From the NCBI GenBank assembly GCA_946811695.1, contig OX328123.1, positions 14,994,038 to 15,058,037 of the forward strand: 64,000 bases of DNA, written 5' to 3'. Both the position numbers and the translations under genes were made by a program. A model generated the notes under the pieces. The model did not search any database and was not told the DNA's origin. It saw nothing but the letters and a program-made list of their open reading frames with translations. Source of the stretch: Gonocerus acuteangulatus (lineage: Eukaryota > Arthropoda > Insecta > Hemiptera > Coreidae). Of this stretch, positions 54,501 through 64,000 are shown piece by piece. How positions within the stretch are numbered: the first letter of the stretch is position 1; each line of letters begins with the position of its first letter.

Positions 54501-56192
54501 CAGCTAGTATAGATGCATAAAGCAGGTGTAGCATGGCTCGCCGGGTAACAGCTAGTATAGATGCATAAAGCAGGTGTAGCATGGCTCGCCGGGTAACAGC
54601 TAGTATAGATGCATAAAGCAGGTGTAGCATAGCTCGCCGGGTAACATCTAGTATAGATGCATAAAGGAGGTGTAGCATGGCTCGCCGGGTAACAGCTAGT
54701 ATAGATGCATAAAGCAGGTGTAGCATGGCTCGCCGGGTAACAGCTAGTATAGATGCATAAAGCAGGTGTAGCATGGCTCGCCGGGTAACAGCTAGTATAG
54801 ATGCATAAAGCAGGTGTAGCATGGCTTGCCGGGTACCAGCTAGTATAGATGCATAAAGTAGGTGTAGCATGGCTCGCCGGGTAACAGCTAGTATAGATGC
54901 ATAAAGCAGGTGTAGCAAGGCTCGCCGGGTAACAGCTAGTATAGATGCATAAAGCAGGTGTAGCAAGGCTCGCCGGGTAACAGCTAGTATAGATGCATAA
55001 AGCAGGTGTAGCATGGCTCGCCGGGTAACAGCTAGTATAGATGCATAAAGCAGGTGTAGCATGGCTCGCCGGGTAACATCTAGTATAGATGCATAAAGCA
55101 GGTGTAGCATGGCTCGCCGGGTAACATCTAGTATAGATGCATAAAGCAGGTGTAGCATGGCTCGCCGGGTAACATCTAGTATAGATGCATAAAGCAGGTG
55201 TAGCATGGCTCGCCGGGTAACAGCTAGTATAGATGCATAAAGCAGGTGTAGCAAGGCTCGCCGGGTAACAGCTAGTATAGGTGCATAAAGCAGGTGTAGC
55301 ATGGCTCGCCGGGTAACAGCTAGTATAGATGCATAAAGCAGGTGTAGCATGGCTCGCCGGGTAACAGCTAGTATAGATGCATAAAGCAGGTGTAGCATGG
55401 CTTGCCGGGTACCAGCTAGTATAGATGCATAAAGTAGGTGTAGCATGGCTCGCCGGGTAACAGCTAGTATAGATGCATAAAGCAGGTGTAGCAAGGCTCG
55501 CCGGGTAACAGCTAGTATAGATGCATAAAGCAGGTGTAGCAAGGCTCGCCGGGTAACAGCTAGTATAGATGCATAAAGCAGGTGTAGCATGGCTCGCCGG
55601 GTAACAGCTAGTATAGATGCATAAAGCAGGTGTAGCATGGCTCGCCGGGTAACAGCTAGTATAGATGCATAAAGCAGGTGTAGCATGGCTCGCCGGGTAA
55701 CATCTAGTATAGATGCATAAAGGAGGTGTAGCATGGCTCGCCGGGTAACAGCTAGTATAGATGCATAAAGCAGGTGTAGCTTGGCTCGCCGGGTAACAGC
55801 TAGTATAGATGCATAAAGCAGGTGTAGCATGGCTCGCTGGGTAACAGCTAGTATAGATGCATAAAGCAGGTGTAGCATGGCTCGCCGGGTAACAGCTAGT
55901 ATAGTTGCATAAAGGAGGTGTAGCATGGCTCGCCGGGTAACAGCTAGTATAGATGCATAAAGGAGGTGTAGCATGGCTCGCCGGGTAACAGCTAGTATAG
56001 ATGCATAAAGCAGGTGTAGCTTGGCTCGCCGGGTAACAGCTAGTATAGATGTATAAAGCAGGTGTAGCATGGCTCGCCGGGTAACAGCTAGTATAGATGC
56101 ATAAAGCAGGTGTAGCTTGGCTCGCCGGGTAACAGCTAGTATAGATGCATAAAGCAGGTGTAGCATGGCTCGCTGGGTAACAGCTAGTCAGT
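48561..56192 (-). repeat. 48-bp satellite array, block 1 (159 units)
   Basis: The unit on the minus strand is CTAGCTGTTACCCGGCGAGC followed by CATGCTACACCTGC and TTTATGCATCTATA. ATG on the plus strand recurs every 48 bases from 48561 to 56145 with no length change, so there are 159 units. The unit is about half G+C, against AT-rich surroundings. Common variants are A/T at the base after GTAGC (catgg, caagg, cttgg), CAGC/CATC, AAAGC/AAGGC/AAAGG/AAAGT, and TATAGA/TGTAGA. Rare markers (CTGGCC at 50409, 52281, 52905 and 53673; ATAGGTGC at 51201, 53457, 54225 and 55281) show higher-order copying. Both ends are abrupt. Confidence 0.98.
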
Positions 56193-56972
56193 AAATAAAT
56201 GGAATCTTCCACCAATAGTTTTCTAACCCCATTAGTAAATTAGAAGCAGTTTTTTATTATTTAATATGTGTAATGATAAAATTCAAGAAAATGTATCATG
56301 TAATTACTGTTTAGACTTGGCTACTGCCAGTTTTCTGTTCCTTATGGCTCGTAAATCTTGCTTTTCGATTAACGTTTTTACGAAATATAAAAATATTAAC
56401 TGTTTCTATTTCAAGATGTATAAATGACACTAATGATATTAGTGATAAGAATGGAAACGTGCAAAGATGACGCAGTTTCTGCGAGTTGGACTTTTTTCTT
56501 CGTTTTAATTTATTTCTCGAATCATACATAATTCTAATAATAGCACCCACCTACCTAATAAGTAACAGAACACGTATTGTTGGCTTGTAAGTACATAGGT
56601 ATGATTTGAGCTGATGAATGCAAATTCCATCTTGTTTGACCATGTTGGCTATTGTGCTTGGTTAGGTTTAGCTAACTAACCATGATTTGCAATATAGTGT
56701 TGCTGTTTCCCTGTTTGTTTACAGCTCTCTTGAATAACAAGGCCCCTCTCCTCCCTTGTTTACACAAGACTAATATCTTCCTCTTCCTCCCAGAATTCTT
56801 AGTCCCTTTTATACCATTGTCACAATATTGGGGGTGGATTAAAATTTTCGGTCTCTCTTTTTTTTACATATTATTTTTGTATAGCAATACTCTATGTTAA
56901 AATTACTAGTAGCAATTCATTACAATGAATGTTATACGAGGGTCCTATTAACTATATCTTAGCTATAATAAG
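56193..56972. repeat. 780-bp spacer, copy 1
   Basis: Non-satellite DNA between two satellite blocks. It contains an inverse relic of the family X start (AGATGACGCAGTTTCTGCGA-GTTGGACTTTTTT at about 56465) preceded by TTGGCTACTGCCAG, similar to 23690-23815. No gene: the 72- and 79-codon frames here have no motif. It appears identical to 61917-62696. Confidence 0.9.
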
Positions 56973-59900
56973 ATGCATAAAGCAGGTGTAGCATGGCTCG
57001 CCGGGTAACAGCTAGTATAGATGCATAAAGCAGGTGTAGCATGGCTCGCCGGGTAACAGCTAGTATAGATGCATAAAGCAGGTGTAGCATGGCTCACCGG
57101 GTAACAGCTAGTATAGATGCATAAAGCAGGTGTAGCATGGCTCGCCGGGTAACAGCTAGTGTAGATGCATAAAGCAGGTGTAGCAAGGCTCGCCGGGTAA
57201 CAGCTAGTATAGATGCATAAAGCAGGTGTAGCATGGCTCGCCGGGTAACATCTAGTATAGATGCATAAAGCAGGTATAGCATGGCTCGCCGGGTAACATC
57301 TAGTATAGATGCATAAAGCAGGTGTAGCAAGGCTCGCCGGGTAACAGCTAGTATAGATGCATAAGGCAGGTGTAGCAAGGCTCGCCGGGTAACAGCTAGT
57401 ATAGATGCATAAAGTAGGTGTAGCATGGCTCGCCGGGTAACAGCTAGTATAGATGCATAAAGCAGGTGTAGCATGGCTCGCCGGGTAACATCTAGTATAG
57501 ATGCATAAAGCAGGTGTAGCAAGGCTCGCCGGGTCACAGCTAGTATAGATGCATAAAGCAGGTGTAGCTTGGCTCGCCGGGTAACAGCTAGTATAGATGC
57601 ATAAAGCAGGTGTAGCAAGGCTCGCCGGGTAACAGCTAGTATAGATGCATAAGGCAGGTGTAGCAAGGCTCGCCGGGTAACAGCTAGTATAGATGCATAA
57701 AGCAGGTGTAGCATGGCTCGCCGGGTAACATCTAGTATAGATGCATAAAGCAGGTGTAGCAAGGCTTGCCGGGTAACAGCTAGTATAGATGCATAAGGCA
57801 GGTGTAGCAAGGCTCGCCGGGTAACAGCTAGTATAGATGCATAAAGTAGGTGTAGCATGGCTCGCCGGGTAACAGCTAGTATAGATGCATAAAGCAGGTG
57901 TAGCATGGCTCGCCGGGTAACATCTAGTATAGATGCATAAAGCAGGTGTAGCAAGGCTCGCCGGGTAACAGCTAGTATAGATGCATAAGGCAGGTGTAGC
58001 AAGGCTGGCCGGGTAACAGCTAGTATAGATGCATAAAGTAGGTGTAGCATGGCTCGCCGGGTAACAGCTAGTATAGATGCATAAAGCAGGTGTAGCAAGG
58101 CTCGCCGGGTAACAGCTAGTATAGATGCATAAAGCAGGTGTAGCATGGCTCGCCGGGTAACAGCTAGTATAGATGCATAAAGCAGGTGTAGCATGGCTCG
58201 CCGGGTAACATCTAGTGTAGATGCATAAAGCAGGTGTAGCAAGGCTCGCCGGGTAACAGCTAGTATAGATGCATAAAGCAGGTGTAGCATGGCTCGCCGG
58301 GTAACAGCTAGTATAAATGCATAAAGCAGGTGTAGCATGGCTCGCCGGGTAACATCTAGTATAGATGCATAAAGCAGGTGTAGCATGGCTCGCCGGGTAA
58401 CATCTAGTATAGATGCATAAAGCAGGTGTAGCAAGGCTCGCCGGGTAACAGCTAGTATAGATGCATAAAGCAGGTGTAGCATGGCTCGCCGGGTAACAGC
58501 TAGTATAGATGCGTAAAGCAGGTGTAGCATGGCTCGCCGGGTAACATCTAGTATAGATGCATAAAGGAGGTGTAGCATGGCTCGCCGGGTAACAGCTAGT
58601 ATAGATGCATAAAGCAGGTGTAGCATGGCTCGCCGGGTAACAGCTAGTGTAGATGCATAAAGCAGGTGTAGCATGGCTCGCCGGGTAACAGCTAGTATAG
58701 ATGCATAAAGCAGGTGTAGCATGGCTCGCCGGGTAACAGCTAGTATAGATGCATAAAGCAGGTGTAGCAAGGCTCGCCGGGTAACAGCTAGTATAGATGC
58801 ATAAGGCAGGTGTAGCAAGGCTCGCCGGGTAACAGCTAGTATAGATGCATAAGGCAGGTGTAGCAAGGCTCGCCGGGTAACAGCTAGTATAGATGCATAA
58901 AGTAGGTGTAGCATGGCTCGCCGGGTAACAGCTAGTATAGATGCATAAAGCAGGTGTAGCATGGCTCGCCGGGTAACATCTAGTATAGATGCATAAAGCA
59001 GGTGTAGCAAGGCTCGCCGGGTAACAGCTAGTATAGATGCATAAAGCAGGTGTAGCATGGCTCGCCGGGTAACAGCTAGTATAGATGCATAAAGCAGGTG
59101 TAGCATGGCTCGCCGGGTAACATCTAGTGTAGATGCATAAAGCAGGTGTAGCAAGGCTCGCCGGGTAACAGCTAGTATAGATGCATAAAGCAGGTGTAGC
59201 ATGGCTCGCCGGGTAACAGCTAGTATAGATGCATAAAGCAGGTGTAGCATGGCTCGCCGGGTAACATCTAGTATAGATGCATAAAGCAGGTGTAGCATGG
59301 CTCGCCGGGTAACATCTAGTATAGATGCATAAAGCAGGTGTAGCATGGCTCGCCGGGTAACATCTAGTATAGATGCATAAAGCAGGTGTAGCATGGCTCG
59401 CCGGGTAACAGCTAGTATAGATGCATAAAGCAGGTGTAGCAAGGCTCGCCGGGTAACAGCTAGTATAGGTGCATAAAGCAGGTGTAGCATGGCTCGCCGG
59501 GTAACAGCTAGTATAGATGCATAAAGCAGGTGTAGCATGGCTCGCCGGGTAACAGCTAGTATAGATGCATAAAGCAGGTGTAGCATGGCTTGCCGGGTAC
59601 CAGCTTGTATAGATGCATAAAGTAGGTGTAGCATGGCTCGCCGGGTGACAGCTAGTATAGATGCATAAAGCAGGTGTAGCAAGGCTCGCCGGGTAACAGC
59701 TAGTATAGATGCATAAAGCAGGTGTAGCAATTCTCGCCGGGTAACAGCTAGTATAGATGCATAAAGCAGGTGTAGCATGGCTCGCCGGGTAACAGCTAGT
59801 ATAGATGCATAAAGCAGGTGTAGCATGGCTCGCCGGGTAACAGCTAGTATAGATGCATAAAGCAGGTGTAGCATAGCTCGCCGGGTAACATCTAGTATAG

Positions 59901-61916
59901 ATGCATAAAGGAGGTGTAGCATGGCTCGCCGGGTAACAGCTAGTATAGATGCATAAAGCAGGTGTAGCTTGGCTCGCCGGGTAACAGCTAGTATAGATGC
60001 ATAAAGCAGGTGTAGCATGGCTCGCTGGGTAACAGCTAGTATAGATGCATAAAGCAGGTGTAGCATGGCTCGCCGGGTAACAGCTAGTATAGATGCATAA
60101 AGGAGGTGTAGCATGGCTCGCCGGGTAACAGCTAGTATAGATGCATAAAGGAGGTGTAGCATGGCTCGCCGGGTAACAGCTAGTATAGATGCATAAAGCA
60201 GGTGTAGCTTGGCTCGCCGGGTAACAGCTAGTATAGATGCATAAAGCAGGTGTAGCATGGCTCGCTGGGTAACAGCTAGTATAGATGCATAAAGGAGGTG
60301 TAGCATGGCTCGCCGGGTAACAGCTAGTATAGATGTATAAAGCAGGTGTAGCATGGCTCGCCGGGTAACAGCTAGTATAGATGCATAAAGCAGGTGTAGC
60401 TTGGCTCGCCGGGTAACAGCTAGTATAGATGCATAAAGTAGGTGTAGCATGGCTCGCCGGGTAACATCTAGTATAGATGCATAAGGCAGGTGTAGCTTGG
60501 CTCGCCGGGTAACAGCTAGTATAGATGCATAAAGCAGGTGTAGCATGGCTCGCCGGGTAACAGCTAGTATAGATGCATAAAGCAGGTGTAGCATGGCTCG
60601 CCGGGTAACATCTAGTATAGATGCATAAAGCAGGTGTAGCATGGCTCGCCGGGTAACAGCTAGTATAGATGCATAAAGCAGGTGTAGCATGGCTCGCCGG
60701 GTAACATCTAGTGTAGATGCATAAAGCAGGTGTAGCATGGCTCGCCGGGTAACATCTAGTATAGATGCATAAAGCAGGTGTAGCATGGCTCGCCGGGTAA
60801 CATCTAGTATAGATGCATAAAGCAGGTGTAGCATGGCTCGCCGGGTAACAGCTAGTATAGATGCATAAAGCAGGTGTAGCAAGGCTCGCCGGGTAACAGC
60901 TAGTATAGGTGCATAAAGCAGGTGTAGCATGGCTCGCCGGGTAACAGCTAGTATAGATGCATAAAGCAGGTGTAGCATGGCTCGCCGGGTAACAGCTAGT
61001 ATAGATGCATAAAGCAGGTGTAGCATGGCTTGCCGGGTACCAGCTAGTATAGATGCATAAAGTAGGTGTAGCATGGCTCGCCGGGTAACAGCTAGTATAG
61101 ATGCATAAAGCAGGTGTAGCAAGGCTCGCCGGGTAACAGCTAGTATAGATGCATAAAGCAGGTGTAGCAAGGCTCGCCGGGTAACAGCTAGTATAGATGC
61201 ATAAAGCAGGTGTAGCATGGCTCGCCGGGTAACAGCTAGTATAGATGCATAAAGCAGGTGTAGCATGGCTCGCCGGGTAACAGCTAGTATAGATGCATAA
61301 AGCAGGTGTAGCATGGCTCGCCGGGTAACATCTAGTATAGATGCATAAAGGAGGTGTAGCATGGCTCGCCGGGTAACAGCTAGTATAGATGCATAAAGCA
61401 GGTGTAGCTTGGCTCGCCGGGTAACAGCTAGTATAGATGCATAAAGCAGGTGTAGCATGGCTCGCTGGGTAACAGCTAGTATAGATGCATAAAGCAGGTG
61501 TAGCATGGCTCGCCGGGTAACAGCTAGTATAGATGCATAAAGGAGGTGTAGCATGGCTCGCCGGGTAACAGCTAGTATAGATGCATAAAGGAGGTGTAGC
61601 ATGGCTCGCCGGGTAACAGCTAGTATAGATGCATAAAGCAGGTGTAGCTTGGCTCGCCGGGTAACAGCTAGTATAGATGCATAAAGCAGGTGTAGCATGG
61701 CTCGCTGGGTAACAGCTAGTATAGATGCATAAAGGAGGTGTAGCATGGCTCGCCGGGTAACAGCTAGTATAGATGTATAAAGCAGGTGTAGCATGGCTCG
61801 CCGGGTAACAGCTAGTATAGATGCATAAAGCAGGTGTAGCTTGGCTCGCCGGGTAACAGCTAGTATAGATGCATAAAGCAGGTGTAGCATGGCTCGCTGG
61901 GTAACAGCTAGTCAGT
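56973..61916 (-). repeat. 48-bp satellite array, block 2 (103 units)
   Basis: Plus-strand ATG recurs every 48 bases from 56973 to 61869, so 103 units. The first units carry the same marker order as block 3 and, from unit 3, as block 1 from unit 9 (CTCACCGGG marker at 57095 and 48970). The right end has the same order of TTGG, GCTGGG and AAAGG variants as the right end of block 1, and the same junction AACAGCTAGTCAGTAAATAA. Confidence 0.98.
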
Positions 61917-62696
61917 AAATAAATGGAATCTTCCACCAATAGTTTTCTAACCCCATTAGTAAATTAGAAGCAGTTTTTTATTATTTAATATGTGTAATGA
62001 TAAAATTCAAGAAAATGTATCATGTAATTACTGTTTAGACTTGGCTACTGCCAGTTTTCTGTTCCTTATGGCTCGTAAATCTTGCTTTTCGATTAACGTT
62101 TTTACGAAATATAAAAATATTAACTGTTTCTATTTCAAGATGTATAAATGACACTAATGATATTAGTGATAAGAATGGAAACGTGCAAAGATGACGCAGT
62201 TTCTGCGAGTTGGACTTTTTTCTTCGTTTTAATTTATTTCTCGAATCATACATAATTCTAATAATAGCACCCACCTACCTAATAAGTAACAGAACACGTA
62301 TTGTTGGCTTGTAAGTACATAGGTATGATTTGAGCTGATGAATGCAAATTCCATCTTGTTTGACCATGTTGGCTATTGTGCTTGGTTAGGTTTAGCTAAC
62401 TAACCATGATTTGCAATATAGTGTTGCTGTTTCCCTGTTTGTTTACAGCTCTCTTGAATAACAAGGCCCCTCTCCTCCCTTGTTTACACAAGACTAATAT
62501 CTTCCTCTTCCTCCCAGAATTCTTAGTCCCTTTTATACCATTGTCACAATATTGGGGGTGGATTAAAATTTTCGGTCTCTCTTTTTTTTACATATTATTT
62601 TTGTATAGCAATACTCTATGTTAAAATTACTAGTAGCAATTCATTACAATGAATGTTATACGAGGGTCCTATTAACTATATCTTAGCTATAATAAG
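61917..62696. repeat. 780-bp spacer, copy 2
   Basis: Same sequence as 56193-56972 by line-by-line reading; offset exactly 5,724. Confidence 0.95.
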
Positions 62697-64000
62697 ATGC
62701 ATAAAGCAGGTGTAGCATGGCTCGCCGGGTAACAGCTAGTATAGATGCATAAAGCAGGTGTAGCATGGCTCGCCGGGTAACAGCTAGTATAGATGCATAA
62801 AGCAGGTGTAGCATGGCTCACCGGGTAACAGCTAGTATAGATGCATAAAGCAGGTGTAGCATGGCTCGCCGGGTAACAGCTAGTATAGATGCATAAAGCA
62901 GGTGTAGCAAGGCTCGCCGGGTAACAGCTAGTATAGATGCATAAAGCAGGTGTAGCATGGCTCGCCGGGTAACATCTAGTATAGATGCATAAAGCAGGTA
63001 TAGCATGGCTCGCCGGGTAACATCTAGTATAGATGCATAAAGCAGGTGTAGCAAGGCTCGCCGGGTAACAGCTAGTATAGATGCATAAGGCAGGTGTAGC
63101 AAGGCTCGCCGGGTAACAGCTAGTATAGATGCATAAAGTAGGTGTAGCATGGCTCGCCGGGTAACAGCTAGTATAGATGCATAAAGCAGGTGTAGCATGG
63201 CTCGCCGGGTAACATCTAGTATAGATGCATAAAGCAGGTGTAGCAAGGCTCGCCGGGTCACAGCTAGTATAGATGCATAAAGCAGGTGTAGCTTGGCTCG
63301 CCGGGTAACAGCTAGTATAGATGCATAAAGCAGGTGTAGCAAGGCTCGCCGGGTAACAGCTAGTATAGATGCATAAGGCAGGTGTAGCAAGGCTCGCCGG
63401 GTAACAGCTAGTATAGATGCATAAAGCAGGTGTAGCATGGCTCGCCGGGTAACATCTAGTATAGATGCATAAAGCAGGTGTAGCAAGGCTCGCCGGGTAA
63501 CAGCTAGTATAGATGCATAAGGCAGGTGTAGCAAGGCTCGCCGGGTAACAGCTAGTATAGATGCATAAAGTAGGTGTAGCATGGCTCGCCGGGTAACAGC
63601 TAGTATAGATGCATAAAGCAGGTGTAGCATGGCTCGCCGGGTAACATCTAGTATAGATGCATAAAGCAGGTGTAGCAAGGCTCGCCGGGTAACAGCTAGT
63701 ATAGATGCATAAGGCAGGTGTAGCAAGGCTGGCCGGGTAACAGCTAGTATAGATGCATAAAGTAGGTGTAGCATGGCTCGCCGGGTAACAGCTAGTATAG
63801 ATGCATAAAGCAGGTGTAGCAAGGCTCGCCGGGTAACAGCTAGTATAGATGCATAAAGCAGGTGTAGCATGGCTCGCCGGGTAACAGCTAGTATAGATGC
63901 ATAAAGCAGGTGTAGCATGGCTCGCCGGGTAACATCTAGTGTAGATGCATAAAGCAGGTGTAGCAAGGCTCGCCGGGTAACAGCTAGTATAGATGCATAA
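62697..64000 (-). repeat. 48-bp satellite array, block 3 (at least 27 units, runs off the window)
   Basis: Repeats the first 27 units of block 2 at an offset of 5,724, with only a few substitutions (for example position 57161 G against 62885 A, and 57766 T against 63490 C). The array continues past the window end. Confidence 0.98.

Noticed and set aside
48970..56166. A 2,398-codon minus-strand open frame, and the 1,962-, 1,658-, 1,598- and 382-codon frames in the same arrays, as giant repeat proteins
   Set aside because: They follow directly from a 48-base unit (16 codons) without indels. Two overlapping frames are open over the same DNA, starts and stops fall at random unit variants, and the unit is explained as a retroelement 5' end. 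No promoter, signal peptide or non-repeat domain was seen.
56311..56550. 79-codon frame repeated identically at 62035-62274 as a conserved gene
   Set aside because: Identity reflects the recent 5,724-bp duplication, not selection; the sequence overlaps a family X relic.
48561..64000. CRISPR array
   Set aside because: Units are directly adjacent and 48 bases long with no unique spacers, and the sequence context is a eukaryotic repeat region.

Overview
This window looks like repeat-rich, AT-rich intergenic DNA from an invertebrate animal, most likely an arthropod. That is an inference from the mobile-element mix: Jockey-type and RNase H-bearing LINE remnants, RTE-like elements opening with CTAGCTG and a pCCCGtGCTTCGt-type block, several tRNA-derived SINE families, pogo/Tigger, mariner-like and Harbinger-like DNA elements, and many long (TA)n tracts. 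I found no intact host gene, no rRNA, no functional tRNA and no CRISPR array. Every recognisable protein segment belongs to a decayed transposable element. A few unrecognised open frames (119-136 codons) are listed as weak candidates.

Layout. 1-8.6 kb: Jockey-type reverse transcriptase pseudogenes (1-660, 7206-8200), a 23-bp minisatellite, a mariner-like transposase relic, a pogo MITE with a relic CENP-B-type helix-turn-helix, a 205-bp-arm near-perfect inverted repeat and a tRNA-Ile-like SINE. 9-20 kb: inverted-repeat elements, an RTE-like short element (11708-12250) whose first 48 bases are the key to the right end of the window, another RTE-like element, LINE tails and a TA-flanked mariner-like element. 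20-42 kb: a recurrent large repeat family (called family X here) with copies at 21861-23155, 30783-32201 and 38966-40860, carrying nested SINEs and a Harbinger-like MITE; a LINE 3' end with a SINE inside its RNase H region; and several tandem arrays. 42-48.5 kb: a 58-bp minisatellite with a palindromic relative, a truncated Tigger-like element and a second full RTE-like element.

48.56-64 kb is the most striking region. At least 289 copies of a 48-bp unit lie in three blocks (159, 103 and at least 27 units) separated by two apparently identical 780-bp spacers. Spacer plus second block forms a 5,724-bp segment that repeats almost exactly. Within blocks, marked variants recur every 16 units (768 bp), so there are at least three levels of tandem order. 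The 48-bp unit matches the 5' end of the single-copy RTE-like element at 11708 (about 42 of 48 positions), and at 48560 the array runs straight into flanking sequence that also resembles that element. The array therefore seems to have grown from the 5' end of a retroelement insertion. Because 48 is divisible by 3, two minus-strand frames stay open for thousands of bases; these frames look like by-products of the repeat, not a gene.

The elements do not form a pathway. What they show together is layered insertion: SINEs in LINEs, SINEs and MITEs in family X, microsatellites growing at fixed internal sites of elements, and satellite growth from an element end.
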